Shown: positions 27,119-36,650 of the stretch, in pieces | Position numbering within the stretch: the first letter of the stretch is position 1 | Layout: each line of letters opens with the position of its first letter | NCBI RefSeq assembly: GCF_004364805.1 | Contig: NZ_SOAP01000002.1 | Location: 1,302,001-1,366,000 of the forward strand | Direction: 5' to 3' | Origin: Pelagimonas phthalicica | GTDB taxonomy: Bacteria; Pseudomonadota; Alphaproteobacteria; Rhodobacterales; Rhodobacteraceae | DNA: 64,000 nucleotides | Position numbers and translations under genes: made by a program | The notes under the pieces: generated by a model | The model's input: only the letters and a program-made list of their open reading frames with translations | Told to the model about the DNA's origin: nothing | Databases searched by the model: none

Positions 27119-27790
27119 ATGCGGATCGTCATCGTCGAAGACAACGAGTCTCTTGCCAAAGCGATCTCTTACCGTTTGCGTGATCGGGGGCACGCGGCGG
27201 ATGTGCTGCATGACGGAGCCGAGGCGGATGCTTTCCTGGCGCAGGAAGGGGCGGACCTTGTGGTGCTCGATATCAATTTGCCGGGCAAAAGCGGTCTCGA
27301 CATTCTTCGCGCGCTTCGGGCGCGGGGTGACAGCGCACCTGTCATTTTGCTGACCGCACGCAGCGAAACCAGCGACAGGGTTGCCGGGTTGGATCTGGGC
27401 GCGGATGATTATCTGGTGAAACCGTTTGAAATGGACGAGCTTGAGGCGCGCATTCGCGCGCTGACCCGCCGCAAGAACCTGGAATTCGGCGCGCAGGACA
27501 ATATTGGCAATATCACCTTTGATCGCACCGCCCGGCAGGTCAGCGTCGAAGGCGTGCCGCTGGATATTCCGCGCAAGGAATTGGCGGTGTTGGAATGCCT
27601 TCTGGAACGGCGCGGCCGCATCGTCTCCAAAACGCTGCTGACCGATCATGTTTATGGCATCGGCGCGGATGTTGATCAAACCGCGGTCGAGCCGCTGGTC
27701 TCAAGGCTCAGACGTCGCTTGGCCGATTACGGCGTTGCGATCAAAACCGCGCGCGGCCTTGGTTACATGCTCGAAGAGCTGCGCGAATGA
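27119..27790 (+). CDS. tctD: Response regulator TctD (OmpR family)
   Basis: 223 residues: receiver domain with acidic pocket in VEDN, phosphoacceptor Asp in VVLDINLPG and Lys in YLVKPF, then a winged-helix OmpR-type DNA-binding domain (YGIGADVDQTAVEPLVSRLRRRL). It is divergent from tctC and overlaps the kinase gene by ATGA. The ATG follows AAAGGGAGTG; the frame opens 12 codons earlier without a better site. It should activate the tct operon. Confidence 0.9.
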   Translation: MRIVIVEDNESLAKAISYRLRDRGHAADVLHDGAEADAFLAQEGADLVVLDINLPGKSGLDILRALRARGDSAPVILLTARSETSDRVAGLDLGADDYLVKPFEMDELEARIRALTRRKNLEFGAQDNIGNITFDRTARQVSVEGVPLDIPRKELAVLECLLERRGRIVSKTLLTDHVYGIGADVDQTAVEPLVSRLRRRLADYGVAIKTARGLGYMLEELRE

Positions 27791-29151
27791 CCCGCACCTA
27801 TTCCCTGCGCCAACGGCTCTTTGCCCTGATCATGATACCCCTGCTTCTGGTATCGATCATGCTTGGCATCTGGCGCTACAACGTTGCGCAGGCCACCGCC
27901 GAGGACCTGTTTGATCGTTCATTGCTGTCCGCCGCCCTGGCCATTTCGCGCGATGTAACCATTTCGGGCGGTGATCTTTTGTCACCGACCACCAGTGGTT
28001 TGATCCACGATGCCGCAGGCGGCGAGGTGTTTTACCACGCCACTGGTCCGGACGGGATTTACGTCACCGGCTATGCCTATCCCCCGGCTGTGGCCTCAAC
28101 CGCCAAGGCCGAGCTGCAGCGCCCCCATTATGACCGCGCCAGCTATCGCAATGAACCAGTTCGAGTCTTGCGGATCATTGAACGCGTATCGATTGACGGC
28201 ATCTCGGGCAATGCGACCGTGACGGTCTGGCAGCGTATGGCCGAACGCGAGGAGTTTGCCGCCCAAATCGCGCGCCGCGCCATCAGCCTGATGGCCGGGT
28301 TGATCCTGACCCTGGCTTTGGTGGTCTGGTTCGGCGTGCATCTGGGCCTGCGCCCGCTTCTTGATCTGCAACAAGCGATTTCCGTCCGTTCCCCCGATGA
28401 TCTCAGCCAGATCAAACGCAGCGTTCCCGTCGAGGTTCAGGGGGTTGTGGCCACGCTCAACCACCTCTTGGAAAAGATCCAAGGCAGCATGAACGCGCAT
28501 CAGGTCTTTATCTCGAACGCCGCGCATCAATTGCGCAACCCCGCCGCTGCGGTGCTGTCCATGGCGGAAACCTTGCGCGATTCCCCGACACCGGAAGATC
28601 GCCAAGAACGTCTGGACGCTCTGATCACCGCCGCGCGCCAATCCACCCGCATCACCAACCAATTGCTGTCTATGGATCGATTGCGCCAACCCGTTCCGGA
28701 CAGCCAGTTCACCCGGTTTGACCTGAACGAAACCGTTCAAGAGGTCTGCGCGCAAATCGGGCCTGAATTGCTCTCGCAAGGTTTGGAATTCGAACTTTCG
28801 GCCCCCGAAGGCACGGTTCCGATCAAAGGCGACCAAGTCTTTATTTCCGAAGCCCTCAAGAACCTGATCGACAATGCGTTTAAACATGGCGGGGCCAGGC
28901 TGAGCATGATTTCGGTCACGTTGCGTGACGAGGATAAGCATATCGCCATTACGGTCAGTGATGACGGAAAAGGCCTGTCGCCGGACAATGCCGAAGCCGC
29001 CTTGGGGCGGTTTTCACAGGTAGAACCCTCTGATGGCAGTGGTCTGGGCCTTGCCATTGCTGCGACCGTGGCTGAGCAGCATGGTGGGTCTTTGACCATC
29101 AATCCGGTTGAGACCGGGGCGAGCTTGACGATGAGGATGGCAAAGGGCTGA
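27787..29151 (+). CDS. tctE: Sensor histidine kinase TctE
   Basis: 454 residues. Two membrane helices (FALIMIPLLLVSIMLGIW and LMAGLILTLALVVWFGV) flank a periplasmic sensor of about 140 residues; a HAMP linker, a dimerisation domain with the phospho-His in NAAHQLRNPAAAV and an ATPase domain (N-box NLIDNAFKHGG, DDGKGLSP, GSGLGLAI) follow. It is the TctE-type partner of TctD, sensing tricarboxylates outside. The 3' end overlaps the convergent glutathione transferase gene by 53 bases. Confidence 0.9.
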   Translation: MTRTYSLRQRLFALIMIPLLLVSIMLGIWRYNVAQATAEDLFDRSLLSAALAISRDVTISGGDLLSPTTSGLIHDAAGGEVFYHATGPDGIYVTGYAYPPAVASTAKAELQRPHYDRASYRNEPVRVLRIIERVSIDGISGNATVTVWQRMAEREEFAAQIARRAISLMAGLILTLALVVWFGVHLGLRPLLDLQQAISVRSPDDLSQIKRSVPVEVQGVVATLNHLLEKIQGSMNAHQVFISNAAHQLRNPAAAVLSMAETLRDSPTPEDRQERLDALITAARQSTRITNQLLSMDRLRQPVPDSQFTRFDLNETVQEVCAQIGPELLSQGLEFELSAPEGTVPIKGDQVFISEALKNLIDNAFKHGGARLSMISVTLRDEDKHIAITVSDDGKGLSPDNAEAALGRFSQVEPSDGSGLGLAIAATVAEQHGGSLTINPVETGASLTMRMAKG

Positions 29152-29746
29152 AAGCATCCCGAGTGGCTCGCATCACCGCCGGGCGTTTGTCGATCCGCAA
29201 CATCCAGGCGCGGACATGTGGGCAGTCATTCAGATCAAGCCCAAGCCGCGATGCCCGCATCATCCAAGTGTAATGCGCAATATCGGCGATGCCGTAATCG
29301 GCTCCGTCGAACCAAGTGGTCTGTTCCAAACGGCTCTCCATCTGCACAAGGATCTTTTGGCAGATGGCGCGGTAATGGCTTTGCATCTCGGGGTTCGGGT
29401 CGCCCGCCAGCTCAACCCAATATTCCAACTGGCCAAACAAAGGCCCTTGGGTTGAGGCCTGAAACATCAACCATTCCAGCCCCTTTTGTCGCTGCCAGCC
29501 GGTTTTGGCCAAGCCAAAGCCTGAACGATCCGCCAGAAACATCAAGATCGCAGCAGATTCGACCAGCACCTCCTCCTCGACCACCAGAACCGGCACTTTG
29601 CCATTGGGGTTGAGCGCACGAAAACCGGGGCTGTGCTGTTCGCCTGCCCGGATATCGATTGGGTCGAACGCATAGGGCTGGCCAATTTCCTCGAGCATGA
29701 TCAACACCTTGAACGTATTAACCGTATCAAAGCCGTATAGGCGCAT
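29099..29746 (-). CDS. Glutathione S-transferase
   Basis: 215 residues with an N-terminal thioredoxin-like domain (MRLYGFDTVNTFKV, NGKVPVLVVEEEVLVESAAILMFLAD, where the ESAA stretch binds glutathione) and an all-helical C-terminal domain. It resembles the bacterial YfcG/YghU-like group. The ATG shares its first base with the stop of the ABC ATPase gene, so it is the last gene of that operon. A Ser-rich tail (SPLPSSSSSSPRSQPD) is overlapped by tctE from the other strand. The frame open upstream of the ATG is antisense-like sequence within the ATPase gene. Confidence 0.88.
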   Translation of the reverse strand: MRLYGFDTVNTFKVLIMLEEIGQPYAFDPIDIRAGEQHSPGFRALNPNGKVPVLVVEEEVLVESAAILMFLADRSGFGLAKTGWQRQKGLEWLMFQASTQGPLFGQLEYWVELAGDPNPEMQSHYRAICQKILVQMESRLEQTTWFDGADYGIADIAHYTWMMRASRLGLDLNDCPHVRAWMLRIDKRPAVMRATRDAFSPLPSSSSSSPRSQPD

Positions 29747-31443
29747 CAGGAGCCACTGCTTTGCAAGGCGTCCAAACGCGGCATCAGGGACAGCAATTCG
29801 CGCGTGTATTCTGTCTTTGGCCGAGCAAACAGATCCTCGGTCGCCTGCAGTTCGACCATTTGACCATTCTTCATCACGGCAACACGCGAACACATCTGAC
29901 GCACCACCGGCAAATCATGGCTGATAAAGAGCAGGGTCAGACCCAGATGCTCTTGCAAATCCTTAAGGATATTTAGGATTTGCGCCTGAATGGACACATC
30001 CAAGGCCGAGGTGGGCTCGTCACAAATCAGGAATTGCGGTTGGGTGGCCAATGCTCGGGCGATGCAAATACGCTGACGCTGCCCGCCGGAAAACTCATGC
30101 GGGTATTTGAAACCCGCCTCCGCCCCCATTCCGACCTGCTCCAACAGTTCGGCCACGCGGGTTTTGACGGCGCTGCCGCTGAGCAACCGGTGGTGATGGA
30201 TCGGTTCTGCGATGATCTGGTCCACCCGCATACGCGGATTCAGCGATGAAAACGGATCCTGGAAAATCATCTGAATTTCCTGCCGAAAGGCCGCCTGAAC
30301 CGCTTTGTTGGACAGATCGCTTACCTCTTGGCCGCGAAAGTGAACCACGCCGCCATCAACCCGATGCAGCCCGCTGATAAGCCGCGCGATGGTGGATTTC
30401 CCCGACCCGCTTTCCCCAACAATGCCAAAGACTTCGCCCGGGAAAATGTCAAAACTGACATCATCGACAGCGGTGAAATAGGTGCTTTTGCCCGGGATCA
30501 GGCTGCGCTTCTCCAGAAAGCGTTTCGACAGGTTTTGCACCTTGATCAAGGGGGTGTCGGGATCGGCATCTTGGCGTGGCCAATTGCGAGCAATATCTTC
30601 GATGGCAAAGCGGGTTTGCCGCCCACCATAGCTGATCTGAGGAAAGCGATGGCGCGGCTCATTGGGGCGCGGCACCGCAGCAATCAGCGACTGGCTATAA
30701 AGATGCTGCGGGTCGCCGATAACTTGATCGGTTGGCCCCGTTTCGACCACTTCGCCCTGATACATCACCGTGACCCGATCGGTCGTGTCGGCAATCACGC
30801 CCATATCATGGGTAATCAGGATCACCCCAACCTGCCGCTCCTCTGCCAATTCCCGAATGAGGTCAAGGATTTGCGCCTGCACGGCCACATCCAGCGCGGT
30901 TGTCGGTTCGTCCGCGATGATCACTTCGGGCTCAGAGCACAAAGCCAGCGCAATCACCACCCGCTGCCGCATCCCACCGGAAAACTGATGCGGATATTGG
31001 TCTAGACGGGTGTCCGGGTCGGGAATACCGACGCGGTCCAACAGGTCACGGGCGCGCTGGTCGGCCTCTTCTCCGGACACATCAAGATGGGTCAAGATGG
31101 TTTCCACCAATTGCTGGCGGACCGTGAAAAGCGGGTTCAGCGAGGTCAGCGGGTCCTGAAAGATCATGCTGATCCGGTTGCCGCGCAGTGCCCGCATGGC
31201 ATCCTGATCCAACCCGCTGATCGCGCTGCCATTCAGAGCAATTTCCCCTTCGGTGATGCGCCCTGGTGCCTCAAGCAACCCCATGATGGCCGCACCAATG
31301 GTGGACTTCCCTGCCCCGCTTTCGCCAACCAGCCCGTGGATTTCACCGGGCTCCACCACCAGATCCGCCGAAGCCACCGCGACAAAGCGTTGACGGCGAG
31401 TGGGGAATTCAACAGTCAGATCCTTGATCTCGAGAAGTGACAT
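29746..31443 (-). CDS. Fused double ATPase of a peptide/glutathione-type ABC importer
   Basis: 565 residues containing two complete ABC ATPase domains: Walker A GESGAGKST and GESGSGKST, signatures FSGGMRQR and FSGGQRQR, Walker B VIIADEP and LICDEP, each followed by the C-terminal extension of the dipeptide family. This is the layout of GsiA (glutathione importer) and of DppDF fusions. It powers uptake with the permeases at 31453-33359. A glutathione transferase gene follows directly, favouring glutathione or a conjugate as cargo, though this is only context. Confidence 0.92.
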   Translation of the reverse strand: MSLLEIKDLTVEFPTRRQRFVAVASADLVVEPGEIHGLVGESGAGKSTIGAAIMGLLEAPGRITEGEIALNGSAISGLDQDAMRALRGNRISMIFQDPLTSLNPLFTVRQQLVETILTHLDVSGEEADQRARDLLDRVGIPDPDTRLDQYPHQFSGGMRQRVVIALALCSEPEVIIADEPTTALDVAVQAQILDLIRELAEERQVGVILITHDMGVIADTTDRVTVMYQGEVVETGPTDQVIGDPQHLYSQSLIAAVPRPNEPRHRFPQISYGGRQTRFAIEDIARNWPRQDADPDTPLIKVQNLSKRFLEKRSLIPGKSTYFTAVDDVSFDIFPGEVFGIVGESGSGKSTIARLISGLHRVDGGVVHFRGQEVSDLSNKAVQAAFRQEIQMIFQDPFSSLNPRMRVDQIIAEPIHHHRLLSGSAVKTRVAELLEQVGMGAEAGFKYPHEFSGGQRQRICIARALATQPQFLICDEPTSALDVSIQAQILNILKDLQEHLGLTLLFISHDLPVVRQMCSRVAVMKNGQMVELQATEDLFARPKTEYTRELLSLMPRLDALQSSGS

Positions 31444-31452
31444 GACCAGCCT

Positions 31453-32400
31453 CTATCGCAATTTCGGGTTCAAGGCGTCGCGCAGCCAATCGCCCAACAG
31501 GTTCACGGATAGCGCCAAGGCCAGCAGGGTCACCGCAGGAAAGACCAAGATCCACCATTCGCCCGAGAACAGGAACCCTTGGCCAATGCGGATCAGCGTG
31601 CCCAAGCTTGGCTGCGTGGCCGGGGCCCCGACCCCGAGGAAAGACAACGTCGCCTCGGCAATGATGGCCAAGGCCAGTGAAATGGTAGCAATCACCAGAA
31701 CCGGCGACATGACATTGGGCAGGATGTGGCGAAACAGGATCGGCAGCGCCCCTCGCCCCATCAGCCGCGCCGCCTGAACATATTCCTTGTTCTTTTCCAC
31801 CAGTGTCGCACCCCGCACCACCCGGGCAAATTGCACCCAGTCAGACAAGCCAATCGCCAGGATCAGCACCCAGATCGCCAGTTGGTCGCGATACTCCACC
31901 GGGGTGACCCCCTTGGCGACACCGAAAATCAGCATCGCCACAAGGATCGAGGGAAAGGTCAGCTGCACATCGGCAATCCGCATGATGATGGCATCCGCCC
32001 AGCCGCCAAAATAGCCCGAGATCAAGCCCAGCGTGATCCCGATCACCATGCCCAGCGCCACAGCGGCAAAGCCGACAAACAACGATATCCGCATCCCGTA
32101 AAGGATGGTCGAATACACGTCGCGCCCCTGATCATCGGTGCCAAGCAGGAACCAATCCGGACTGAATTCCGCCTGTGACAGCGGTGGGGTGAATCCGTTC
32201 AACAGGTTCAGGCTGGCCGGATCAAACGGGTTCATCACGGCCAAAAGCGGCGCGAAAACCGCCGCGAGGATGAGTAGTAAAGCCACCGTGCTTGAAATGA
32301 TCGCGACTGGCGAATGACGGAAACTGTATCCCACATCGCTGTCCCAGGCGCGGGCGAGCATGGATTTGGGCTTGGCCGTTTGCTCGGAACTCGTCGTCAT
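31453..32400 (-). CDS. ABC importer permease, DppC/GsiD type
   Basis: 315 residues, about six membrane helices, with the N-terminal cytoplasmic part and DDQGRDVYSTILYGMRISL motif of the DppC/OppC group and the coupling loop EYVQAARLMGRGALPILFRHILPN. It pairs with the permease encoded just upstream, whose gene it overlaps by ATGA. Confidence 0.92.
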   Translation of the reverse strand: MTTSSEQTAKPKSMLARAWDSDVGYSFRHSPVAIISSTVALLLILAAVFAPLLAVMNPFDPASLNLLNGFTPPLSQAEFSPDWFLLGTDDQGRDVYSTILYGMRISLFVGFAAVALGMVIGITLGLISGYFGGWADAIIMRIADVQLTFPSILVAMLIFGVAKGVTPVEYRDQLAIWVLILAIGLSDWVQFARVVRGATLVEKNKEYVQAARLMGRGALPILFRHILPNVMSPVLVIATISLALAIIAEATLSFLGVGAPATQPSLGTLIRIGQGFLFSGEWWILVFPAVTLLALALSVNLLGDWLRDALNPKLR

Positions 32401-33359
32401 GTGCGCAACCTCGGGTCAATAGCGACATATAGCAGGTCAACCAGTAGGTTGATCCCGACAAACATCACGGAAATCAGCATCAGATAGGCGGCCATAACCG
32501 GGATATCGACAAACTGAATGGCGTTGATGAAAAGCAACCCGACACCGGGCCATTGAAACACCGTCTCGGTGATGATGGCAAAGGCGATGATGGATCCCAG
32601 CTGCAAGCCCGCCACCGTAATCACCGGCACCATGGTGTTTTTCAGCGCATGGCGAAACAGCACGGCCCGCTCTGGCAGTCCACGGGCGCGGGCAAATCGG
32701 ACGTAGTCCTGCCGCAGCACCTCAAGCATTTGCGACCGGACCAGCCGCATGATCAGGGTCATCTGGTACAGGCCCAGAGTGATCGCGGGCAAGATCAGGG
32801 CGCGCAGCCCGCTGGTTGTCAGAAATCCGGTCGTCCACCCGCCCAGATCCACCACCTCGCCGCGGCCAAAGCTGGGCAGCCAATCAAGTTCAACTGAAAA
32901 GAGGTAGATCAGCAGGATGCCAATCAAGAATGTTGGCAGCGACACGCCAACCAGACTGATGGTCATAACCATCTGCGCCATAAATCCGTTGCGGCGGATG
33001 GCTGTGAACACGCCCAGCACGATCCCCGCCCCCAGCGCGAACACGCCCGAGACCAGCGCAAGCTCCAGCGTCGCCGGAGCGCGCTCGGCCAGGATCTGCG
33101 CCACAGGACGCCCCTGTTCGTAAGACACACCAAAATTGCCCTGCAAGGCGCTTAGGATGAATTTGACATATTGCACCACAAAGGGCTGGTCCAAACCCAA
33201 CCGGGCGCGCAAACGATCCACATCTTCCTGAGTGCGTTCCTGCCCCAGCATATTGTCGATCGGATCACCCATAAAGGTGAACATGGCAAAGGCCACCAAC
33301 CCCACGATCAGCAACACCAGCACTGATTGAAGGACGCGGCGGATGATATATGACAGCAT
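32397..33359 (-). CDS. ABC importer permease, DppB/GsiC type
   Basis: 320 residues with six membrane helices and DppB/OppB features (MLSYIIRRVLQSVLVLLIVGL at the N-terminus; coupling loop QDYVRFARARGLPERAVLFRHALKN; C-terminal LLVDLLYVAIDPRLR). Second gene of the operon, 71 bases after the binding-protein gene. Confidence 0.92.
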   Translation of the reverse strand: MLSYIIRRVLQSVLVLLIVGLVAFAMFTFMGDPIDNMLGQERTQEDVDRLRARLGLDQPFVVQYVKFILSALQGNFGVSYEQGRPVAQILAERAPATLELALVSGVFALGAGIVLGVFTAIRRNGFMAQMVMTISLVGVSLPTFLIGILLIYLFSVELDWLPSFGRGEVVDLGGWTTGFLTTSGLRALILPAITLGLYQMTLIMRLVRSQMLEVLRQDYVRFARARGLPERAVLFRHALKNTMVPVITVAGLQLGSIIAFAIITETVFQWPGVGLLFINAIQFVDIPVMAAYLMLISVMFVGINLLVDLLYVAIDPRLRT

Positions 33360-33430
33360 TTCTTGAAACCCGCAGGCGGTAAAGAACGCCCCAGCTTAGG
33401 GGCGCTCTGCTCTTTTAAGCGAGCTGAAAG

Positions 33431-34996
33431 TCAGTTCACGGTGACCCAGCGCAGGATGAAAAAGTTATCCGGGCGCTGTGTCAGCTCGATATTGTCCTGC
33501 GCGCCCCAAACCAGCGGTTGCACATACATCGGCACATAGGCGTGTTCAGACTGATAGATCGAGGTGATCTCATCCATCATGGCTTGGCGTTTGCCATCGT
33601 CGATCTCGGACTGGACCATCGGCAACAGCTCATCCACGCGCGCGTTTGAGAACCCGCCAAAGTTCCACGAACCCAGCTTTTTCTCAGGGTTTGGCGTGGT
33701 CACGAGGAACCGCACCGGGTGTTCGTGGTCAAATGTGCCCGGCGACCAGCCCAGCAGATACATGTCGAAATTGTCGGCGCGCAGTTCGGGCCAGTAGTTC
33801 TGCACCGGCATGGCGTCGAGCTCGGCCTTGATTCCCACCTGCGCCAACATGCCCGTCACCGCCTGACACACCGCTTCGTCGTTCAGGTAACGGTTGTTGG
33901 GGCATTTCAGACCAAAGGAGAACCCATCGCCATAGCCCGCTTCGGCCAAGAGCGCCTTGGCACCGGCCACGTCATAGGCGGGACGTGCGGCCAAGGCATC
34001 GGAAAAGCCGCGCATGGCAGGGCTGACCAACTGGCTAGCAGGTTCGGCGCTGCCCCGCATGATGGTTTTCAGGATCGCATCGACATTGATCGCCTTGGCC
34101 ACGGCTTCGCGAACGCGGGCATCCTTGAACGGGTTGGGCTGTCCGGCCATGGCGGTGTATTTCAGCTCATCCCGGTCCTGACCAAAGCCCAGCATGATCA
34201 CACGCGCCTCAATCCCGCGAATGACCTTGGTGCCGTCACGTTCATCCACACGGGCGGCATCCTGAATGGGCACCGGGTTGATCATATCCACATCACCAGA
34301 CAACAGCGCCGCCACAGCGGTGGCCGGGTTGTCGATGGGGGTGAATACCGCCTCGGTGATGTTGTGTTCCGCCTCATCCCACCAGCCATCAAACGGGGCC
34401 AGGGTTGTGGTCAAACCGGGCTGGCGATCCTTGAGCATAAACGCCCCGGTGCCATTGGCATTCAACGTGGCGTAGTTACCGTTTTCCTTATCTGGCAGCG
34501 CCGTGCTGTTGGCTTCGGCCCAGCCTTTGTCCATCATCATCCAGTTGGCGATGGAATCCGGAAAGATCGGATTGGGGGCAGAGGTCAGGATGTCGACCGT
34601 GTAATCATCCACCACCTTCACATCCGCCACAGGCGCAAACCAGCTGCGTGTGTCCGAGGCTTCGGATGAGGCACGCTGATAGCTGAACAGCACATCCTCA
34701 GCGGTGAAATCCGCGCCATCGTGGAATTTCACGCCCTTGCGCAGGTTGAAACGCCAGCCTTCGCCCACGCCAATCGGCTCCCAGGAGGTGGCCAAAGCAG
34801 GCTCAACCGCCATGTCTTTGCCCCGGCGCACCAGGCCCTCGTAAACGTTGTTCAGGAACCCCAGAACCGGCGCAGAGTTGACCGCATGCGGGTCCATTGT
34901 TTGCGGATCCGTCGTGCCCGCCCATTTGAATGTTTCCGCCGAGGCCGCGCCAGCCAGGCACAGCGTCAAAGCAGTAGATGCGAATAGTTTGAACAT
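33431..34996 (-). CDS. Periplasmic peptide/glutathione-type binding protein
   Basis: 521-residue family 5 extracellular solute-binding protein. Signal peptide ending ASA, then FKWAGTTDPQTMDPHAVNSAPV and GVKFHDGADFTAEDVLFSYQRA, standard for DppA/GsiB. It captures a peptide-like ligand for the two permeases and the fused ATPase. The ATG at 34996 follows GGGGAGAA and begins the signal peptide; a frame 12 codons longer lacks support. Confidence 0.9.
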   Translation of the reverse strand: MFKLFASTALTLCLAGAASAETFKWAGTTDPQTMDPHAVNSAPVLGFLNNVYEGLVRRGKDMAVEPALATSWEPIGVGEGWRFNLRKGVKFHDGADFTAEDVLFSYQRASSEASDTRSWFAPVADVKVVDDYTVDILTSAPNPIFPDSIANWMMMDKGWAEANSTALPDKENGNYATLNANGTGAFMLKDRQPGLTTTLAPFDGWWDEAEHNITEAVFTPIDNPATAVAALLSGDVDMINPVPIQDAARVDERDGTKVIRGIEARVIMLGFGQDRDELKYTAMAGQPNPFKDARVREAVAKAINVDAILKTIMRGSAEPASQLVSPAMRGFSDALAARPAYDVAGAKALLAEAGYGDGFSFGLKCPNNRYLNDEAVCQAVTGMLAQVGIKAELDAMPVQNYWPELRADNFDMYLLGWSPGTFDHEHPVRFLVTTPNPEKKLGSWNFGGFSNARVDELLPMVQSEIDDGKRQAMMDEITSIYQSEHAYVPMYVQPLVWGAQDNIELTQRPDNFFILRWVTVN

Positions 34997-35229
34997 GTTC
35001 TCTCCCCGAAATCGCGCGAAAAGCCGGGTCAAGCATCGTCAAATGCGAATCGATCCGGGCCACCGCGTTCGGGTATGATAGCGCAATCGATCAAAGGGAC
35101 ATGTGGCAATCACCTTTGCTCACGGCCAAGCGAACAGCTTCAGACATCCGGTTTGAGGCCCAAGATCGTGCTATCAAAGGAAGAGTTGAGCACGCCTTGG
35201 ACTCATATTTTCAAGGCTATTTTCTCAGG

Positions 35230-35262
35230 CACTGTCGGAACTGGCCGTCGGTTCGGACAGTG
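35230..35262. other. Isolated hairpin in gene-free interval
   Basis: CACTGTC pairs with GACAGTG and GAAC with GTTC around a nine-base loop, with one G-G mismatch. It is about 230 bases upstream of the importer operon and not followed by a U-run. It could belong to a leader RNA or a small RNA; nothing more can be said. Confidence 0.35.
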
Positions 35263-35399
35263 TGAAAAGGCCCTTACTGACGGTCAAACGCCCCAGGATG
35301 CACACGGGAAAGTGAACAGGAACGAACAGGAATGATCAAAACTCGAACAGGTAACGCCGGCGATGGTCAGCTTTGGACCGCGCCAGGGTCACAAAAGCA

Positions 35400-35427
35400 A
35401 AACGGCCCAAACTTCTTTGGGCCGTTT
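35400..35427 (-). terminator. Intrinsic terminator of the zinc GTPase operon
   Basis: A perfect twelve-pair stem AAACGGCCCAAA/TTTGGGCCGTTT with a four-base loop. On the minus strand it is followed by TGCTTTTGT, 18 bases after the stop of the 35445 gene. It is the best intrinsic terminator in the window. Confidence 0.85.
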
Positions 35428-35444
35428 GATGTATCGGATAAGGG

Positions 35445-36650
35445 TCAGCCCCATTGCGGCAGCGGATCGTCCAGTTCGAACCAGTCAATCGGCATGAAAT
35501 CATCCACGTCCAACAGCGCCGAGTTCAAACGTGCACAAATCGCCTCGCGATCCAGGCCCGTGCCGATAAACACGATCTCCTGCCGGCGATCCCCCCAAGG
35601 CTCTACCCAATTGCGCGCAATTTCGGCCTGAGCTTGGGGATGCGTGGGCAGGCGTTCCTGCGGGACAGAGGCCCACCAGCGCCCCAAAGGTTTGATCGAG
35701 GACAGTGCCCCGGCCAGACTGTATTCAATCGCCCAATCCGGACGTGTCGCCACCCAAAGATGGCCCTTGGCGCGGATCACACCCGGCAAATCACCGTTCA
35801 ACACCTCATAGAGCTTGCGCGGGTGAAACGGTGCGCGGGCGTGATAGGCAAAAGAGGTGATGCCGTATTCTTCGTCTTCCGGCGTGTGATTGGCAAAGCC
35901 ATAAAGCTCCTTGGCCCACATCGGATGCTCATGCGCCGTGTCAAAATCAAACAGGCCCGTGTCCAGAATGGTCTCGGCAGAGACGTCGGAATGATCGGTT
36001 TCGATGATCTTGGCGTCACCATTCAGCGCGCGAATGATCTTGAGCGCGTTTTTCACCCGCTCAGGGCCCGCATCGGACACCTTGTTCAGGATCACCACAT
36101 CGGCAAACTCGATCTGCTCGGTCAGTAGGCTGACCAGGCTGCGATCATCATCATCGCCCAGGGATTCGCCGCGATCACTCAGAAAATCATGGCTCGAGAA
36201 ATCTTCGAGCAGGTTGACCGCATCAACAACCGTCACCATCGTGTCCAACCGGGCCACGTCCGACAGGCTTTCACCCTCTTCATCGCGAAAATCAAAGGTC
36301 GCCGCGACGGGCAGCGGCTCCGAGATCCCGGTGGATTCGATCAACAGATAGTCAAACCGCCCCTCTTCGGACAGCTTGCGCACCTCTTTCAGCAGATCGT
36401 CACGCAGGGTGCAGCAAATGCAGCCATTGGACATTTCAACCAAAGTCTCCTCCGAACGCGACAGCTCGGTGCCTTCGCGCACCAGATCGGCGTCGATATT
36501 CACTTCGGACATGTCATTCACAATGACAGCAACACGGCGGCCATCGCGATTGTTCAAGACACGGTTCAGCAGCGTGGTCTTACCCGCGCCCAAAAAGCCG
36601 GAGAGAACAGTGACCGGAAGACGGGAGTCGTTGGGATTGATATCTTTCAT
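35445..36650 (-). CDS. zigA: Zinc-related COG0523 GTPase, ZigA type
   Basis: 401 residues of the CobW/COG0523 family. The P-loop is [13 protein letters not shown], the metal motif CICC is in [13 protein letters not shown], and the GTP specificity motif is NKVSD. The long form with [15 protein letters not shown] and a C-terminal CobW_C domain matches ZigA-type zinc metallochaperones. It would use GTP hydrolysis to direct scarce zinc to client proteins. The start overlaps the stop of the upstream GTPase gene by ATGA, and both sit behind a Zur-like site. Confidence 0.88.
   Translation of the reverse strand: MKDINPNDSRLPVTVLSGFLGAGKTTLLNRVLNNRDGRRVAVIVNDMSEVNIDADLVREGTELSRSEETLVEMSNGCICCTLRDDLLKEVRKLSEEGRFDYLLIESTGISEPLPVAATFDFRDEEGESLSDVARLDTMVTVVDAVNLLEDFSSHDFLSDRGESLGDDDDRSLVSLLTEQIEFADVVILNKVSDAGPERVKNALKIIRALNGDAKIIETDHSDVSAETILDTGLFDFDTAHEHPMWAKELYGFANHTPEDEEYGITSFAYHARAPFHPRKLYEVLNGDLPGVIRAKGHLWVATRPDWAIEYSLAGALSSIKPLGRWWASVPQERLPTHPQAQAEIARNWVEPWGDRRQEIVFIGTGLDREAICARLNSALLDVDDFMPIDWFELDDPLPQWG

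Larger units (their letters stand above)
34997..35444. other. Gene-free interval of about 450 bases
   Basis: Between the binding-protein gene and the zinc-type GTPase genes, both read on the minus strand. Short frames here (such as 35075-35335) have no recognisable protein features. The interval holds the terminator at 35400-35427 and the hairpin at 35230-35262 and must contain the promoter of the peptide/glutathione importer operon, which I could not place confidently. Confidence 0.6.

Noticed and set aside
33719-34669. 316-codon frame on the plus strand opposite the peptide-binding protein gene
   Set aside because: Shadow frame with no recognisable domain.
35075-35335. 86-codon frame in the gene-free interval
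   Set aside because: No ribosome site, no hydrophobic or domain pattern, and it spans the stem-loop at 35230.
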